Below are positions 42,476 through 51,851 of a stretch of DNA of 64,000 bases, piece by piece. The stretch is from Nocardia araoensis NBRC 100135. Its GTDB lineage: Bacteria; Actinomycetota; Actinomycetes; Mycobacteriales; Mycobacteriaceae. The stretch is from contig NZ_BAFR01000085.1 in the NCBI RefSeq assembly GCF_000308435.1, forward strand, positions 1-64,000. The letters are read 5' to 3'. Below the pieces are notes generated by a model. That model did not search any database, was not told the DNA's origin, and was given only the letters and a program-made list of their open reading frames with translations. The position numbers were made by a program, and so were the translations under genes. Each line of letters begins with the position of its first letter. Positions within the stretch are counted from its first letter, which is position 1.

Positions 42476-44311
42476 TCAATCCATCCGGCTCAACCGCGCG
42501 AGGATCGTCGCGGCCATCGCCGCCGGGTCGCCGTGGTCGGGTCGCAGGACGATCTCGGCTTCGGTCGGCGCTTCGTAAGGATCGTCGATGCCGGTGAAAC
42601 CGCGGATCTCACCCGCGCGCGCTTTGGCGTACATCCCTTTCGGGTCGCGGGCCTCGCACACCGACAGTGGCGTGTCCACGAAAACCTCCAGGAACGGGAT
42701 GCCCGCCGCTTCGTGGGCGGCGCGGACGCGGTCGCGGTCGGCGCGGTAGGGGCTGATCAGCGAAACGACGGCCACCACACCGGCTTCGGCGAACAATTTC
42801 GCCACTTCGCCGACGCGCCGCACGTTCTCCTCCCGATCGGCCGCGCTGAATCCGAGATCGGAGTTCAAGCCGTGGCGCAGGTTGTCGCCGTCGAGGAGGA
42901 ACGCGGGGCGGCCCGCCGCCACCAGTCTGCGCTCCAGTTCTACGGCGACGGTGGACTTCCCCGAGCCCGACAATCCGGTGAGCCAGACCGTCAGCCCGCG
43001 GGTGGCGCGCTCGTCACGCTCGACGGCGGTGGAGTGCCACACCACCCGGGAGGACGGCAGGGTGGGGCCGGTGATCATGCCGGCGGCGACGGTGTTGTTC
43101 GTGGTGTCGTCCACCAGGATGAAGCTGCCGGTGGCCCGGTTGCGCCGGTACGGGTCGAACAGCAGGGTCTGGCGGGTGCGCAATTGCACGCGGCCGATCT
43201 CGTTGAGCGACAACGCTTGCGCGTGCTCGTCGCGGTGCAGGGTGTTGACGTCCAGCCGGTAGTCCAGGGAGCGCACCTCGGCGGTGGCCGCGCGGGTGGT
43301 GTGCCGGATGGTATAGGTCGCGCCGGGCGTGAGCTGGGTGTCCTCGGCGAACCAGCACACCATCGCGTCCAGGTCGCGCCCGGTGCTCGGGCGGTTGTTC
43401 GGGCGGCAGATCAGGTCGCCGCGGGAGATGTCCAGTTCGTCGGCGAGCTGGATGGTGACCGCTTGCGGCGGGAAGGCTTCGGCGACGGGTTCGCCACCCG
43501 GCCCCCAGATCGCCTGCACCGTGGTGGTGAAGCCCGACGGCAGCACCGCCACTTCGTCGCCCGGTTTGAACACCCCGCCCGCCACGGTGCCCGCGTAGCC
43601 GCGGAAGTCTTGGGCGTGGCTGCGGGTGACGTACTGCACCGGGAAGCGCGAGTCGATCAGGTTGCGGTCCGAGGCGATGTGCACTTCTTCGAGATGGTGC
43701 AGCAGGGGCGTGCCCTCATACCACGGCATGCTCGCGCCCCGGTGCACGATGTTGTCGCCGTGCAGCGCCGACACGGGCACGAAGGTCAGATCGGAGACGT
43801 CCAGTTTGGAGGCGAATCGCGCGAACTCCTCGCGGATCTCCTCGAACCGCTCCTGCGACCAGCCCACCAGGTCCATCTTGTTCACGCACAGCACCAGGTG
43901 GGGGATGCCGAGCAAACTGGCGAGGAACGCGTGCCTGCGGGTCTGCTCCACCACGCCCTTGCGGGCGTCCACCAGGATCAGCGCCAGGTCCGCGGTGGAC
44001 GCGCCGGTCACCATGTTGCGGGTGTACTGGACGTGCCCCGGGGTGTCGGCGATGATGAATTTTCTTCTGGGCGTGGCGAAATAGCGATGGGCCACGTCGA
44101 TGGTGATGCCCTGCTCGCGTTCGGCGCGCAGGCCGTCGGTGAGCAGCGCGAGGTTCGGGTAGTCGTCGCCGCGGTCGCGGCTGGTGCGCTCCACGGCGGC
44201 GAGCTGATCGGTGAACAGCGTCTTGGAGTCGAACAGCAGCCTGCCGATCAGCGTCGATTTGCCGTCGTCGACGCTGCCCGCGGTGGCCAGGCGCAACAGT
44301 GTGGTCGTCAT
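42476..44311 (-). CDS. cysNC: Bifunctional sulfate adenylyltransferase subunit 1 / adenylylsulfate kinase (CysNC)
   Basis: A 611-residue fusion. Residues 1-about 430 are CysN, the GTPase that drives ATP sulfurylase: G1 GSVDDGKST (12-20), DTPGH (89-93), NKMD (144-147). Residues about 437-611 are APS kinase CysC with P-loop GLSGSGKS (446-453). Together with CysD it converts sulfate and ATP to APS and then PAPS, the sulfuryl donor. ATG 44311 overlaps the cysD stop by one base (TGATG). The kinase domain means the operon makes PAPS, which fits the divergent sulfotransferase gene. Confidence 0.97.
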   Translation of the reverse strand: MTTTLLRLATAGSVDDGKSTLIGRLLFDSKTLFTDQLAAVERTSRDRGDDYPNLALLTDGLRAEREQGITIDVAHRYFATPRRKFIIADTPGHVQYTRNMVTGASTADLALILVDARKGVVEQTRRHAFLASLLGIPHLVLCVNKMDLVGWSQERFEEIREEFARFASKLDVSDLTFVPVSALHGDNIVHRGASMPWYEGTPLLHHLEEVHIASDRNLIDSRFPVQYVTRSHAQDFRGYAGTVAGGVFKPGDEVAVLPSGFTTTVQAIWGPGGEPVAEAFPPQAVTIQLADELDISRGDLICRPNNRPSTGRDLDAMVCWFAEDTQLTPGATYTIRHTTRAATAEVRSLDYRLDVNTLHRDEHAQALSLNEIGRVQLRTRQTLLFDPYRRNRATGSFILVDDTTNNTVAAGMITGPTLPSSRVVWHSTAVERDERATRGLTVWLTGLSGSGKSTVAVELERRLVAAGRPAFLLDGDNLRHGLNSDLGFSAADREENVRRVGEVAKLFAEAGVVAVVSLISPYRADRDRVRAAHEAAGIPFLEVFVDTPLSVCEARDPKGMYAKARAGEIRGFTGIDDPYEAPTEAEIVLRPDHGDPAAMAATILARLSRMD

Positions 44312-45243
44312 CAGAAGTAGCCTTCGCGTTTGCGGTCTTCCATCCCCGCCTCGGAGATGCGGTCGTCGGCGCGGGTGGCCCCGCGTTCGGTGACCCGCGC
44401 GGCGGCGACCTCGGCGACCACCTCCGCGGGGGTGGCCGCGGTGGACTCGACACAGCCGGTGCAGGTCGCGTCGCCGACGGTGCGGAACCGCACGGTCGCG
44501 TCGTACGGCTCCTCGCCGTCGAGCAGCTGGAGAAAACGCGTGTGCGCCAACAGCATTCCGTCGCGCTGCACCACCGGCCTGCGGTGCGCGTAGTACAGCG
44601 AGGGCAGCTCGATGCCTTCGGCGGCGATATAGCTCCAGATGTCCAGCTCGGTCCAGTTCGACAGCGGGAAGACGCGGATGTGCTCGCCCGCGCGGTGCCT
44701 GCCGTTGTAGAGGTTCCACAGTTCGGGGCGCTGCCTGCGCGGGTCCCACTGGCCGTACTCGTCGCGGAAGCTGAACACCCGCTCCTTGGCGCGGGCCTTC
44801 TCCTCGTCGCGGCGCGCACCGCCGAAGACCGCGTCGAAGGCTCCTTCCTGGATCGAGCGCAGCAGCGTCGTCGTCTGCAACCGGTTGCGCGAGGCGCGCG
44901 GCCCGGTCTCCTCGACCACCCGACCGGCGTCGATGTCGTCCTGCACTCGTCCGACCACCAGGCGCAGGCCCAGGCGCGCCACCGTCTCGTCGCGGTAGGC
45001 GATCACCTCGTCGAAATTGTGCCCGGTGTCGATGTGCAGCACCGGGAACGGCAGCGGCGCCGGCCAGAAGGCCTTGGCCGCCAGGTGCAGCATCACCACC
45101 GAATCCTTGCCGCCGGAGAACAGCAACACCGGGCGCTCGAATGTCGCTGCCACTTCACGGAATATGTGCGCCGACTCGGCCTCGAGCGCGTCCAGATGGG
45201 GCAGCTCGTAGGTGCTCGCCGTCGACTTCGCGTACTGGCTCAC
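44311..45243 (-). CDS. cysD: Sulfate adenylyltransferase subunit 2 (CysD)
   Basis: A 310-residue ATP sulfurylase catalytic subunit. The PP-loop SGGKDSV at 43-49 binds ATP, and the family segments '[14 protein letters not shown]', '[22 protein letters not shown]' and the final '[18 protein letters not shown]' are all intact. GTG start at 45243, nine bases after the IclR gene stop, so IclR-cysD-cysNC is probably one transcript. The product APS is handed to the CysC domain for PAPS formation. Confidence 0.97.
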   Translation of the reverse strand: MSQYAKSTASTYELPHLDALEAESAHIFREVAATFERPVLLFSGGKDSVVMLHLAAKAFWPAPLPFPVLHIDTGHNFDEVIAYRDETVARLGLRLVVGRVQDDIDAGRVVEETGPRASRNRLQTTTLLRSIQEGAFDAVFGGARRDEEKARAKERVFSFRDEYGQWDPRRQRPELWNLYNGRHRAGEHIRVFPLSNWTELDIWSYIAAEGIELPSLYYAHRRPVVQRDGMLLAHTRFLQLLDGEEPYDATVRFRTVGDATCTGCVESTAATPAEVVAEVAAARVTERGATRADDRISEAGMEDRKREGYF

Positions 45244-45252
45244 ACCGCAAAA

Positions 45253-46152
45253 CTAGAACACGTTTCGGTTATTGGTCAATGGTTTGCGCCCGCTGGAGTT
45301 CGCCGTCACCGCGTCGGCGGCGGCCACCAGCGCGGCGCCGCGGCGGGTGATCTCCGCTCCGGTGATCGAGCGGCCGACGTACATCGTGAGCACCATGTTC
45401 TGCCTGCCGTCGCCGTCGTAGGTCGGCGCGGCGAGCAGGCTCACCGCGTGCTCCTTGCGCGGCCGCAGATCCGAGCCCAGATACACCCGCTCGCCGAGGC
45501 TCGTCACCAGCTCGCCGACCAGTTCGCGCAGCTCGGGCGGTAGATCGCGGTCGGCGACCCCGGCCAGCAGCGAGTACAGGCGCCGTCCGGCGGTGGTCAT
45601 GCTCTCGACCAGGAATCCGCGGTCGCGGCATTCGGCGACGACCTGGCGCAGGCGCGCTTCGTCCTGCCGCAGCGGCACCGCGGGCGGCTTGGCCAGCCAG
45701 GCGTCGAACGCCGCGTCGGTGTCCCAGAGCACGTACATCAGGCCGACCGGCGGCGCGAAATGGTAGGCCGCACCCACCTTCACCAGCCCGGGACCGGTGC
45801 TCTCCAGCACCATGATCTGCTCGCCGACGACCGCGGACGCGGTGCAGGTGGTGTGGTAGCGCGCGGAGAGTTTCTCCAGCTCGACGCGGGCGAGCGCGGA
45901 GATGGCGAAGCTGTCCTGCGCCACCCGGCCGGCCGCGATCAGCGCGGGCCCGAGCCCGTAGGTGCGGGTGTCGGCGTCGCGCATCAGGTAGCCCCCCGCG
46001 GTCAGCTCGGTGAGGATGCCCAAGCAGGTCGGTTTGGCCAGGTCGAGTTCGCGGGCGAGCTCGGAGAGCCCGAAGCGTTTCCCGCGCTGTTCGACGAAGA
46101 AATCCAGGATCTGCACCACGCGTGCGGTGGGCGCGGACCGACGGCCGACCAT
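45253..46152 (-). CDS. IclR family transcriptional regulator
   Basis: A 299-residue IclR regulator. N-terminal winged helix VVQILDFFVEQRGKRFGLSELARELDLAKPTCLGILTEL (about 12-50), then the GAF-like effector domain (about 75-260). It is the first gene of the cysD-cysNC operon and divergent from the DUF1214-SDR-sulfotransferase operon. Two palindromes lie in the shared 82-base gap, one of which (ATGTACC-5-GGTACAT) is a good candidate for its own operator. It may tie PAPS production to use by the sulfotransferase. Confidence 0.91.
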   Translation of the reverse strand: MVGRRSAPTARVVQILDFFVEQRGKRFGLSELARELDLAKPTCLGILTELTAGGYLMRDADTRTYGLGPALIAAGRVAQDSFAISALARVELEKLSARYHTTCTASAVVGEQIMVLESTGPGLVKVGAAYHFAPPVGLMYVLWDTDAAFDAWLAKPPAVPLRQDEARLRQVVAECRDRGFLVESMTTAGRRLYSLLAGVADRDLPPELRELVGELVTSLGERVYLGSDLRPRKEHAVSLLAAPTYDGDGRQNMVLTMYVGRSITGAEITRRGAALVAAADAVTANSSGRKPLTNNRNVF

Positions 46153-46162
46153 TGACCACTCC

Positions 46163-46176
46163 TAGAACACGTTCTA
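46163..46176. promoter_or_regulatory. KstR-type box
   Basis: TAGAACACGTTCTA matches exactly the published KstR consensus TnnAACnnGTTnnA, the sterol-catabolism repressor site of Mycobacteriales. It is 11 bases from the IclR start and 59 bases from the DUF1214 start, placing it in the promoter of both operons. Confidence 0.75.
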
Positions 46177-46193
46177 ATCTGTCTCGTATCGAA

Positions 46194-46212
46194 ATGTACC
46201 AGAGTGGTACAT
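46194..46212. promoter_or_regulatory. ATGTACC-5-GGTACAT operator
   Basis: Perfect 7-bp arms with a 5-base AGAGT spacer, 22 bases upstream of the TTG start of the DUF1214 gene. Probable operator for the divergent IclR protein. Confidence 0.6.
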
Positions 46213-46234
46213 ATTTGGAACACCGGAGAGCCCC

Positions 46235-47398
46235 TTGCTGACACAGCCGTTCGCGGACGCCATCGCCGCCGCCGAGCAGATCATCACCGGAGCCGCGCAC
46301 ATTCGCACCGAACAGGACCTCGTCGAGGGCTACGACTATCTGGCGGGCAGCATCCGCGCGTCGTTGCAGATGGCCTGGGCCTACGAGCTGGACTTCCCGT
46401 TCTTCGTCATGTCCACCGGCCCCTACACCAAGATGGGCCTGGACAACCCGGACACCCTCTACTACCACTCCTACCTGCGCCCGGACGCCGAATACGTGGT
46501 GACCGGCACCCGCGGCAGCACCCGCGACCTGAGCTTCCAGGTGCTCAACGGCAACTATTCGCCCGTCGACGTGCCCGACAGCCTCACCGCCTTCGACGAT
46601 CGGGAACTCGACATCCGTCCGGACGGGAGCTACGAGATCCGCTTCGGTCCGGGCGAGGCGCGCCCCGGCTACATCCACCTCGGCGCCGACGCGGCGATGC
46701 TCGTGGTCCGCGAGGTGCACAGCGATTGGGCCACGGAGAAGGCGGGCACCATCCGCATCCAGCGCGCCGACCGGATCGGCGACGCGCCGCCGCCGCCGAC
46801 CAAGGATCTGCTCACCAAGCGGTACGGCGTGGCGGGCAAGATGTTGGTGTCGCGGTTGAAGACCTTCCTGGCCTTCCCGGAGTGGTTCTATCTGAACCTG
46901 CCGGTGAACACGCTGACCGAGCCGAGGCCCACCCCCGGCGGGCTGAGCACCCAGTTCTCCTCGGTGGGTCACTACGACCTGGACGACGACCAGGCCATGA
47001 TCATCACGGTGCCGAAATCCGACGCGCCCTACCAGGGCTTCCAGCTCGGCAGCATGTGGTACCTGTCGCTGGACTACATCAACCACCAGACCAGCCTCAC
47101 CGCCGACCAGGCGCACGTGGACCCGGACGGGAAGATCCGGCTGGTGGTCAGCGAGCGCGACCCCGGCCTGGCCAACTGGATCGAGCGCACCGGGCACTCC
47201 CGGGGCTACCTCCAGTTCCGCTGGCAGCGGCTGTCGCGGGAGATGAAACCCGACGACGGGCCCACCGTGGAGATCGTCTCCGTCGCGGACCTGCCGAATC
47301 GCCTGCCGTTCCACGAACAGGCGCGGGTCACGCCGCAGCAGTGGCGCGAGCGGATCGCGGCGCGTCAGGTCGCCGTCGCGGAGAGGATGCTCGGCTGA
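46235..47398 (+). CDS. DUF1214 domain protein (Rv3531c-like)
   Basis: A 387-residue protein without signal or membrane helix. The C-terminal half contains the DUF1214 pattern 'MWYLSLDYINHQTSLTADQAHVDPDGKIRLVVSERDPG' followed by 'NWIERTGHSRGYLQFRWQRL'. Length and gene order match, from memory, Rv3531c of M. tuberculosis, which precedes an SDR and a sulfotransferase-like gene. TTG start at 46235 with CGGAGAG at six bases. Its stop overlaps the SDR start (TGATG). The biochemical role is unknown; the KstR box suggests steroid or related lipid metabolism. Confidence 0.86.
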   Translation: MLTQPFADAIAAAEQIITGAAHIRTEQDLVEGYDYLAGSIRASLQMAWAYELDFPFFVMSTGPYTKMGLDNPDTLYYHSYLRPDAEYVVTGTRGSTRDLSFQVLNGNYSPVDVPDSLTAFDDRELDIRPDGSYEIRFGPGEARPGYIHLGADAAMLVVREVHSDWATEKAGTIRIQRADRIGDAPPPPTKDLLTKRYGVAGKMLVSRLKTFLAFPEWFYLNLPVNTLTEPRPTPGGLSTQFSSVGHYDLDDDQAMIITVPKSDAPYQGFQLGSMWYLSLDYINHQTSLTADQAHVDPDGKIRLVVSERDPGLANWIERTGHSRGYLQFRWQRLSREMKPDDGPTVEIVSVADLPNRLPFHEQARVTPQQWRERIAARQVAVAERMLG

Positions 47399-48174
47399 TG
47401 TTGTTGCAGGACAAAGTGGTCGTCGTCTCCGGCGTCGGGCCGGGACTGGGGCGCGCGATCGCCGTGCAGAGCGCGAAGGCGGGCGCGGACGTGGTGCTCG
47501 CCTCCCGCACCGAATCGCGGCTGACCGAGGTGGCCAAGGAGATCACCGAACTGGGCAGGCGCGCGGTGGTCGTGCCGACCGACATCAACGACGAGGCGGC
47601 GGCGGCCAACCTGGTCGAGGCCGCGCACAGCGCGTTCGGCAAGGTCGACACGCTGGTCAACAACGCCTTCGCGATCCCGCCCATCGTCGACCTCGCCGAT
47701 GTCGACCTGGACCAGGTGCGCGCGGGCTTCGAGACGAACGTGCTGGCCGCACTGCGCCTGACCAGGTTGTTCGTGCCCGCCCTCGCCGAGACCAAGGGCT
47801 CGGTGGTGATGATCAACTCGGCCGTGCTGCACCACTCGCGGCGCACCTTCGGCCCGTACAAGATGGCCAAGGCCAGCCTGCTCGCGCTGGCGCAGAGCCT
47901 GGCCACCGAACTCGGGCCGAAGGGCATCCGGGTGAATTCCGTTGCCCCCGGCTATATCTGGGCCGACAACCTGAAGTGGTACTTCAACTACCTGGCGCAG
48001 CAGCGGGGGATCACCCCCGATGAGGTCTACGCCGAGACCGCGAAGACCACCGACCTGCGCAAACTGCCCGAACCCGACGAGATCGCCGACGCGGTCGTGT
48101 TCTTCGCGTCCGCCATGGCGCGCGCGATCACCGGCGCGTGCCTCGACGTCAACGCAGGCGAATTCCACCACTAG
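47398..48174 (+). CDS. SDR family oxidoreductase (Rv3530c-like)
   Basis: A 258-residue classical SDR: cofactor motif SGVGPGLG at 11-18, VNNA at 87-90, catalytic S141, Y154 and K158 (YKMAK). It has the unusual 'NAF' after VNN in place of NAG. The tail NAGEFHH ends the family fold. It overlaps the DUF1214 gene by one base and is followed nine bases later by the sulfotransferase start, so the three are an operon. It probably oxidises or reduces a hydroxyl/ketone on the molecule to be sulfated. Confidence 0.92.
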   Translation: MLLQDKVVVVSGVGPGLGRAIAVQSAKAGADVVLASRTESRLTEVAKEITELGRRAVVVPTDINDEAAAANLVEAAHSAFGKVDTLVNNAFAIPPIVDLADVDLDQVRAGFETNVLAALRLTRLFVPALAETKGSVVMINSAVLHHSRRTFGPYKMAKASLLALAQSLATELGPKGIRVNSVAPGYIWADNLKWYFNYLAQQRGITPDEVYAETAKTTDLRKLPEPDEIADAVVFFASAMARAITGACLDVNAGEFHH

Positions 48175-48183
48175 GAGATGACC

Positions 48184-49347
48184 GTGATCGGTAGGGACGA
48201 CGTCGGGACCATCGACGATCTGCATGCCTCGGCGACCAAGGTCGTGGGGCTGGACGACTTCGGCACCGACGACTACCGCGAGGGGCTCGAAGTGCTGCTC
48301 GAGTCCTATGCCAAGGATGCCGAACTCACGCCCTTCGGCAACAAGGTGAACCGCGCCTTCCTGCGCGGCGCGCTGATCGCCCGGCTGCTCAGCGAGGCCG
48401 CATGGCGACAGCATCCCGAACACGCCGACGTGGCGATCGAGCGCCCGATCTTCGTGACCGGCCTGCCGCGCTCGGGCACGACGGCGGTGCACCGCCTGCT
48501 CAACGCCGACCCGGCGCACCAGGGGCTGGAGATGTGGCTGACCGAGATGCCGCAGCCGCGCCCGCCGCGCGAGACCTGGGAGAGCAACCCGGTCTACCAG
48601 CGACTGGCCGCCGCCTACGAGAAGCACCACGTCGAGCACCCGGAGTTCATGGGGGTGCACCACATCTCCGCCGACCAGGTCGAGGAGTGCTGGCAGTTGC
48701 TGCGGCAGTCGGCCATGTCGGTGTCCTACGAGTGCCTGGCCTACCTGCCCACCTATTCCGAGTGGTTGCGCGACCGGGATTGGACGCCCGCCTACCGCAG
48801 GCACCGGCGCAACCTCCAGCTGATCGGGCTGCCCGACGCGGGCAAGCGATGGGTGCTGAAGAACCCGAGCCACCTGTTCGCACTGGACGCCGTCTTCGAG
48901 GTCTATCCGGACGCGCTGATCATCCAGATGCACCGCGATCCGCGCACCATCATCGCGTCGGTGTGCAGCTTGAACGAGCAGGCGTCGGCGGGCTGGTCGG
49001 AGAAGTTCCGCGGCCCGGTGGTCGGCGCGACGCAGCTGGATCTCTGGGCGCGCGGCGCGGAGCGATTCCTCGCCGACCGCAAACGGCACGACGCGGCGCA
49101 GTTCTGCGACGTCGACTACGACGAGTTCGTCGCCGACCCGATCGGCACGGTGACCTCGATCTACCGGCACTTCGGGTTGCCGCTGACCGACGCGGCCGAG
49201 GCGGCGATGACCGCGTTGCACGCGGAGAGCACGTCGGGCGCCGCGCGTCCGGCGCACCGCTACACACTCGCGGATTTCGGGCTGACCGCCGAGCAGGTGG
49301 ACGCGCGGTTCGGCGCGTACCGGGAAGCACACTTCCCGGGGCGGTGA
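48184..49347 (+). CDS. PAPS-dependent sulfotransferase family protein (Rv3529c-like)
   Basis: A 387-residue sulfotransferase. The 5'-phosphosulfate loop is IFVTGLPRSGTTAVHRLL (PRSGTT at 95-100), and the 3'-phosphate-binding region is LIIQMHRDPRTIIASVCSL (about 245-263). It is expected to move a sulfuryl group from PAPS onto a hydroxyl of a lipid or steroid. I chose the GTG at 48184 because AGGAG ends six bases before it; the ATG at 48178 has the AGGAG with zero spacing. PAPS comes from the divergent cysD-cysNC operon. A 12-bp terminator hairpin follows. Confidence 0.92.
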   Translation: MIGRDDVGTIDDLHASATKVVGLDDFGTDDYREGLEVLLESYAKDAELTPFGNKVNRAFLRGALIARLLSEAAWRQHPEHADVAIERPIFVTGLPRSGTTAVHRLLNADPAHQGLEMWLTEMPQPRPPRETWESNPVYQRLAAAYEKHHVEHPEFMGVHHISADQVEECWQLLRQSAMSVSYECLAYLPTYSEWLRDRDWTPAYRRHRRNLQLIGLPDAGKRWVLKNPSHLFALDAVFEVYPDALIIQMHRDPRTIIASVCSLNEQASAGWSEKFRGPVVGATQLDLWARGAERFLADRKRHDAAQFCDVDYDEFVADPIGTVTSIYRHFGLPLTDAAEAAMTALHAESTSGAARPAHRYTLADFGLTAEQVDARFGAYREAHFPGR

Positions 49348-49670
49348 TCGGCAGGCGCTCGCCGGAGGCACGTCCGGCCGGCGAGCGCCGAAAGCGCAGG
49401 CCCGCGGGAGCATTCGACGCGAGTCTGCATCGAGTGCGGGCGCGGCCGCGCTGGAGCCGCGTCCGGCTCATCTACCTGCGCTTCTTCACCCGAAGCGAAT
49501 TATCGTGGCCCACTGGCATTTTGTGCAGTCACGCACTGTGTGCGGTCGCGACGGCGCTCGAAACGGCAGCCTGCGAGCCGATGGACCGGACGCACGACTA
49601 TCCCATCGTCGGTGCGCTTGCGGGGAGTCCGCCGAATCGGAACCGTCACCCGGAAGGACGACAGCGTTCG
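49348..49670. other. Intergenic region with terminator and thioesterase downstream flank
   Basis: About 320 bases between convergent genes. Apart from the hairpin at 49354-49389 I see no gene, repeat or RNA in it. A 307-codon minus-strand frame that crosses the region is Arg-rich and is a shadow of the thioesterase gene. Confidence 0.5.
49354..49389 (+). terminator. 12-bp stem-loop after the sulfotransferase gene
   Basis: GGCGCTCGCCGG (49354-49365) and its exact complement CCGGCGAGCGCC (49378-49389), with a 12-base loop, starting seven bases after the stop. Confidence 0.8.
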
Positions 49671-50348
49671 TCAGGGCTGTCCGGGCTCGAGCACGATGAA
49701 CAAGCCGTTCGCCTCCGCGCACAGCCGGTCGCCGTCGTGCAGGGTGGCCCGCACGTAGACCTTGCGCCCCTCCTGCCGTTCGGCCCACGCGCGCACCTCG
49801 AGTTCGGTGTTCAGCGGCGTGATGGAGCGGTAGTCGACGGTGAGCGACGCCGTCCTGGTCACCGCGCCGGAGCGCACCGCGGCCGCCATGCCGAGCAGGT
49901 CGTCGAAGGCGATGGCGATCTGACCGCCGTGCGCGGCGCTGTTGCCGCCGAGGTGGAAGGTGCGGAAGGTGAGGCGCGCGTCCACGCCGTCCTGCGGGTC
50001 GACATGGTCGATGAAGAACGGCGGCAGGGTGATGTTGCCGCGGGCGGGCAGGTCGAAGCGGGTCCAATTGGGCGTCGACCACTCGTCCACCCGTGCGGCG
50101 TCGAGCTTGTCGTTCAGCTCCTTGAGAATGCCGATCGCCTCCACCGCCAGCTCGTCGGAGGGCGAGGCCAGCCGGACGCGGTCCATCAGGCCGCGTACCT
50201 GCTCGATGAACTGGCCGTAGTGCGGCCCGCCGCGGGAGATGTCGTCCTTGGCGGCCTCGTGGGCGGCGATCAGCTCGGTCATCGGCCGGAACCCGCCCTC
50301 GTGGTGCTCCTTGCTCGGCAGCGAGTCGCCGGCCTGCGGTTCGTTCAT
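49671..50348 (-). CDS. Hotdog-fold thioesterase (PaaI-like)
   Basis: A 225-residue protein with an N-terminal helical extension (about 1-85) and a PaaI/YdiI-type hotdog domain: FRTFHLGGNSAAHGGQIAIAFDDLLGMAAAV (about 129-159) is the family's central helix with the HGG turn, followed by 'TASLTVDYRSITPL'. Probably hydrolyses an acyl-CoA. No Shine-Dalgarno site; GATAAC seven to twelve bases before the ATG may be a -10 box of a leaderless transcript. Confidence 0.88.
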   Translation of the reverse strand: MNEPQAGDSLPSKEHHEGGFRPMTELIAAHEAAKDDISRGGPHYGQFIEQVRGLMDRVRLASPSDELAVEAIGILKELNDKLDAARVDEWSTPNWTRFDLPARGNITLPPFFIDHVDPQDGVDARLTFRTFHLGGNSAAHGGQIAIAFDDLLGMAAAVRSGAVTRTASLTVDYRSITPLNTELEVRAWAERQEGRKVYVRATLHDGDRLCAEANGLFIVLEPGQP

Positions 50349-50547
50349 AAGAACAAGTTATCGGTTGCCCGCCGAATGCTCGCCGCGCGGGTGCTGTGTC
50401 CGTCGTCACGGGCCGTCACCGCCTAGGCTGGTGCGCGACCGGATATCGCCCTTTCCCGGGTGGTATCGGCCTGGTTCCGGCGGCCACGGACGCGTCGCGG
50501 CCGCGCTGGATCTCTGACCGCTTCGGCTGGCGAAAGGCTCTGTGCGC

Positions 50548-51198
50548 ATGGGTATCACCGCGGTCGTGTTCGACATGGACGGCGTCCTGATCGACTCCGA
50601 GCCGGTCTGGGAACTGGTGCGGCGTGGCTACGTCGCGGAGAAAGGCGGGCGGTGGCTGCCCGACACCCAACAGCGGCTGATGGGGATGAGCACCGGTGAA
50701 TGGTCGACCTATCTGAGCGACGAACTCGGTGTCGGCGAGCCGCCGGAGACCGTCGCGCGGGAGGTGATCGAGCGGATGTCAGAGCGTTACGCCGAGGGCG
50801 TGCCGTTGCTGCCCGGCGCGGTCGAGGCCGTGCAGCGGATCTGCGAGCACTGGCCGCTCGGGCTGGCCAGTTCGTCGCCGCGCGCGCTCATCGACACGGT
50901 GCTGGGCCGCACGGGTCTGATCGAGTACTTCTCCGTCACCTTCTCCACCGAGGAGGTCGATCGCGGCAAACCTGCGCCGGACGTCTACCTGACGGTCGCG
51001 ACCTTCCTGCGTCAGCGGCCGAGCGACTGTGTCGCCATCGAGGACTCGAGCAACGGCCTGCGCTCGGCCCACGCGGCCGGGATGCGGGTGATCGCGGCGC
51101 CGCGCCCGGAGTACCCGCCCGCTTCCGATGCGCTCGGCCTGGCCGCCAAGGTCATCTCCGGTCTCGACGAACTCACTCCGGGGCTGATCACCGGCTGA
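50548..51198 (+). CDS. HAD family hydrolase (beta-phosphoglucomutase-like)
   Basis: A 216-residue haloacid dehalogenase-fold phosphatase. Motif I FDMDGVLIDSE gives nucleophile D9 and acid D11, motif II 'LASSSPRA' supplies the Ser, 'GKPAPDVYL' the Lys, and 'VAIEDSSNGLRSAHAAGM' the acidic motif IV. An alpha-helical cap between motifs I and II fits the beta-PGM / 2-deoxyglucose-6-phosphatase group. GAAAGG lies upstream; GTG 50542 is an equally possible start. Substrate unknown. Confidence 0.93.
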   Translation: MGITAVVFDMDGVLIDSEPVWELVRRGYVAEKGGRWLPDTQQRLMGMSTGEWSTYLSDELGVGEPPETVAREVIERMSERYAEGVPLLPGAVEAVQRICEHWPLGLASSSPRALIDTVLGRTGLIEYFSVTFSTEEVDRGKPAPDVYLTVATFLRQRPSDCVAIEDSSNGLRSAHAAGMRVIAAPRPEYPPASDALGLAAKVISGLDELTPGLITG

Positions 51199-51213
51199 TT
51201 CACGGCCGCCGGG

Positions 51214-51807
51214 TCAGGGGCGGTACGAGGTCAGCAGGTCGCGTGCGGCGGCGGTCAGGTCGTCCTCCAGCCAGGCGGGCAGTTCCGCGGCGTGGGCGTG
51301 GCGGCGCAGCGCGGCGTAGGGCAGATCGACGATCGCGCGGCTGACCGCATCGATCTCACGATCCCCGTCCCGGCCGAACAAAGCGAGCGCGATGCGGTGC
51401 AGGTGCTCGATCAGCGGCGCGTTCATGCCTGCCAGGGTCGCGCGGAACTCGGCGTCGGGCTCGCCGTCGAGCAGATCGCTGGGACGCAGCTCGAGCAGGA
51501 GCTTGGCGTCCTCGGGCAGCTCGCGGCCGAAGCGCAGGGCGGCACGCACCATCCCGACGCCCGCCTCCACCGGGTCCGGCCGGTCGGCGGCGGCGAGGGT
51601 GCCGTCCTGGAAGCGGCGCAGCGCGCGCAGCCATGCCGCGGTGAGCACGCCGTTGCGGTTGCCGAAGCGGTGATACAGGGTGCCGACCGGCGCTCCGCTG
51701 GCCTCGGCGATGGCCGACACGCTGGCCGCGCGGGGCCCTTCGGCGAGGACCAGCGCGCGTGCTGCGTCGAGGATCACGTCGGTGTCGTGCTTGCGGGGCG
51801 GCGCCAT
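51214..51807 (-). CDS. TetR family transcriptional regulator
   Basis: A 197-residue TetR protein. HTH: RAASVSAIAEASGAPVGTLYHRFGNRNGVLTAAWL (about 25-59). The ATG at 51807 touches a perfect GTACTAGTAC palindrome, and a wider TCTATAT-14-ATATAGA repeat covers the divergent gene start, so it likely represses both directions. The divergent operon encodes two SRPBCC proteins. Confidence 0.92.
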   Translation of the reverse strand: MAPPRKHDTDVILDAARALVLAEGPRAASVSAIAEASGAPVGTLYHRFGNRNGVLTAAWLRALRRFQDGTLAAADRPDPVEAGVGMVRAALRFGRELPEDAKLLLELRPSDLLDGEPDAEFRATLAGMNAPLIEHLHRIALALFGRDGDREIDAVSRAIVDLPYAALRRHAHAAELPAWLEDDLTAAARDLLTSYRP

Positions 51808-51851
51808 GTACTAGTACGTTCCTTCTATATGGAGCGATTGTCCTATATAGA
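51808..51851. promoter_or_regulatory. Two palindromes between TetR and SRPBCC genes
   Basis: GTACTAGTAC (51808-51817) is a perfect palindrome next to the TetR start. TCTATAT (51824-51830) and ATATAGA (51845-51851) form a second inverted repeat spanning the start codon of the plus-strand gene. Likely TetR binding sites. Confidence 0.5.

Noticed and set aside
49394..49670. Possible tRNA or small RNA gene in the gap after the sulfotransferase
   Set aside because: No T-loop or acceptor-stem pairing could be found by eye; only the terminator hairpin is convincing.
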